A stretch of DNA of 64,000 nt from positions 248,001 to 312,000 of the forward strand of contig NZ_CP149822.1 in NCBI RefSeq assembly GCF_038396755.1, written 5' to 3'. This stretch comes from Chitinophaga pollutisoli (GTDB lineage: Bacteria > Bacteroidota > Bacteroidia > Chitinophagales > Chitinophagaceae). The position numbers were made by a program, and so were the translations under genes. This document shows, in pieces, positions 63,568 to 64,000 of this stretch. The notes beneath the pieces are model-generated. The model was not told the origin of the DNA. It was given only the letters and a program-made list of their open reading frames with translations, and ran no database searches. Every line of letters begins with the position of its first letter. Within the stretch, counting starts at the first letter, position 1.

Positions 63568-64000
63568 CTAAATATGTGACAGCCTGGTAATATTTCTTAA
63601 CTTATCCGGGTCTACAATGGAGTATATTTCCTCGATTAATCCATCTTTATTTAATTGGAGGATATGACAGTTATGGAGCTTTTCATGCTCCCAAAAACAG
63701 ATAGCAGGCTGATGATTGAAAAATTGAAAGGTGAATGTTTTTCCCATCAGAAAGTGCTGCTGTACATACACCAATAAAGTGGCCGTAGCTGTCTTTCCTA
63801 TCTCCGAACCGCTCACTACCTGCACTTTAGAGCCCCCGTCCGCACTTAGTTTTATATCGTTTACCAATAAGTTCTGCAATTCTACGATGTCAGCCTGAGC
63901 CAATGCTTTCTGATACCTGCCCAAGGTCTCGAATGATTGATCCGAATGTGGGCTATAACTTGCGTATTTACTATTTTTTAATTGTTTATTGGCCCTGCTT
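63568..64000 (-). CDS. ECF41/SigJ-like RNA polymerase sigma factor, C-terminal part
   Basis: The frame is open to the window edge; only about 143 C-terminal residues are seen. SRANKQLKNSKYA resembles the end of sigma region 4, and the rest (LGRYQKALAQADIVELQNLLVNDIKLSADGGSKVQV...IYSIVDPDKLRNI) is the SnoaL-like C-terminal domain of ECF41/SigJ factors, with the DGG loop and VDPDKL motif. That domain regulates the sigma factor in place of an anti-sigma protein. Usual targets are the adjacent redox genes, here the azoreductase. Confidence 0.85.
   Translation of the reverse strand, partial: SRANKQLKNSKYASYSPHSDQSFETLGRYQKALAQADIVELQNLLVNDIKLSADGGSKVQVVSGSEIGKTATATLLVYVQQHFLMGKTFTFQFFNHQPAICFWEHEKLHNCHILQLNKDGLIEEIYSIVDPDKLRNITRLSHI

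Overview
The window comes from a moderately GC-rich member of the Bacteroidota, most probably the Chitinophagaceae (Chitinophaga-like). The signs are a subtilase with a C-terminal type IX secretion sorting domain, a fragment of the SusC/TonB-plug motif, exact Bacteroidota promoters (TTTG-N20-TACATTTG upstream of tRNA-Lys), many short-signal lipoproteins, a GH78 rhamnosidase, a heparinase II/III protein, DUF2147 and PVC-type dehydrogenases. It is chromosomal in character: no phage block, complete insertion sequence or CRISPR array is visible.

Layout. 1-6.8 kb: two FtsX/MacB-type ABC permeases (the first cut by the window edge), a DoxX/VOC/VOC operon, a GlxA-type AraC regulator, and an NtrC-type sigma-54 activator overlapping its histidine kinase. 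6.9-10.2 kb: a compact three-gene unit of cyclic-nucleotide-binding histidine kinase, response regulator fused to a glutaredoxin-like and a thioredoxin-reductase-like domain, and a UBP-type zinc finger. 10.3-17.6 kb: small membrane and lipoprotein genes, then a tripartite efflux system whose RND permease is fused in frame to its outer-membrane channel. 18-30.8 kb: a short UvrA, alpha/beta hydrolase, nitronate monooxygenase, methyltransferase, an unusual 11-bp-periodic inverted-repeat element, heparinase and thioesterase. 31-36.8 kb: DUF2975/XRE pair, rhamnosidase, DUF2147, acidic and YciI-like proteins. 36.8-37.9 kb: a rearrangement scar with a TonB-plug fragment and a decayed secreted protein gene. 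38-46.8 kb: a sugar-catabolism operon (oxidoreductase, isomerase/epimerase, a giant ThuA/propeller/azurin lipoprotein) with divergent AraC regulator and a putative (alpha/alpha) barrel protein. 46.9-53.8 kb: SDR, DUF2892/SRPBCC, eRF1-like baeRF protein, sulfatase remnant, NfeD-like plus flotillin. 53.9-64 kb: PVC-type cytochrome dehydrogenase, PQQ-type sugar dehydrogenase, T9SS subtilase, sialidase-like protein, tRNA-Lys, NTF2-like protein, azoreductase and the end of an ECF41/SigJ-like sigma factor.

Four otherwise sound genes (29.6, 38.8, 40.0 and 57.7 kb) are each broken by what looks like one missing base in a homopolymer run. The uniformity points to sequence error, although one of them lies on a textbook A AAA AAC slippery site. 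By contrast, the secreted-protein gene at 37 kb and the sulfatase at 50.5 kb carry several independent lesions and look like genuine decay.

The best candidates for new biology are the kinase/thiol-less reductase/UBP-finger unit, the RND permease-channel fusion that keeps an internal lipoprotein signal, and the phased-repeat hairpin element at 26.5 kb.
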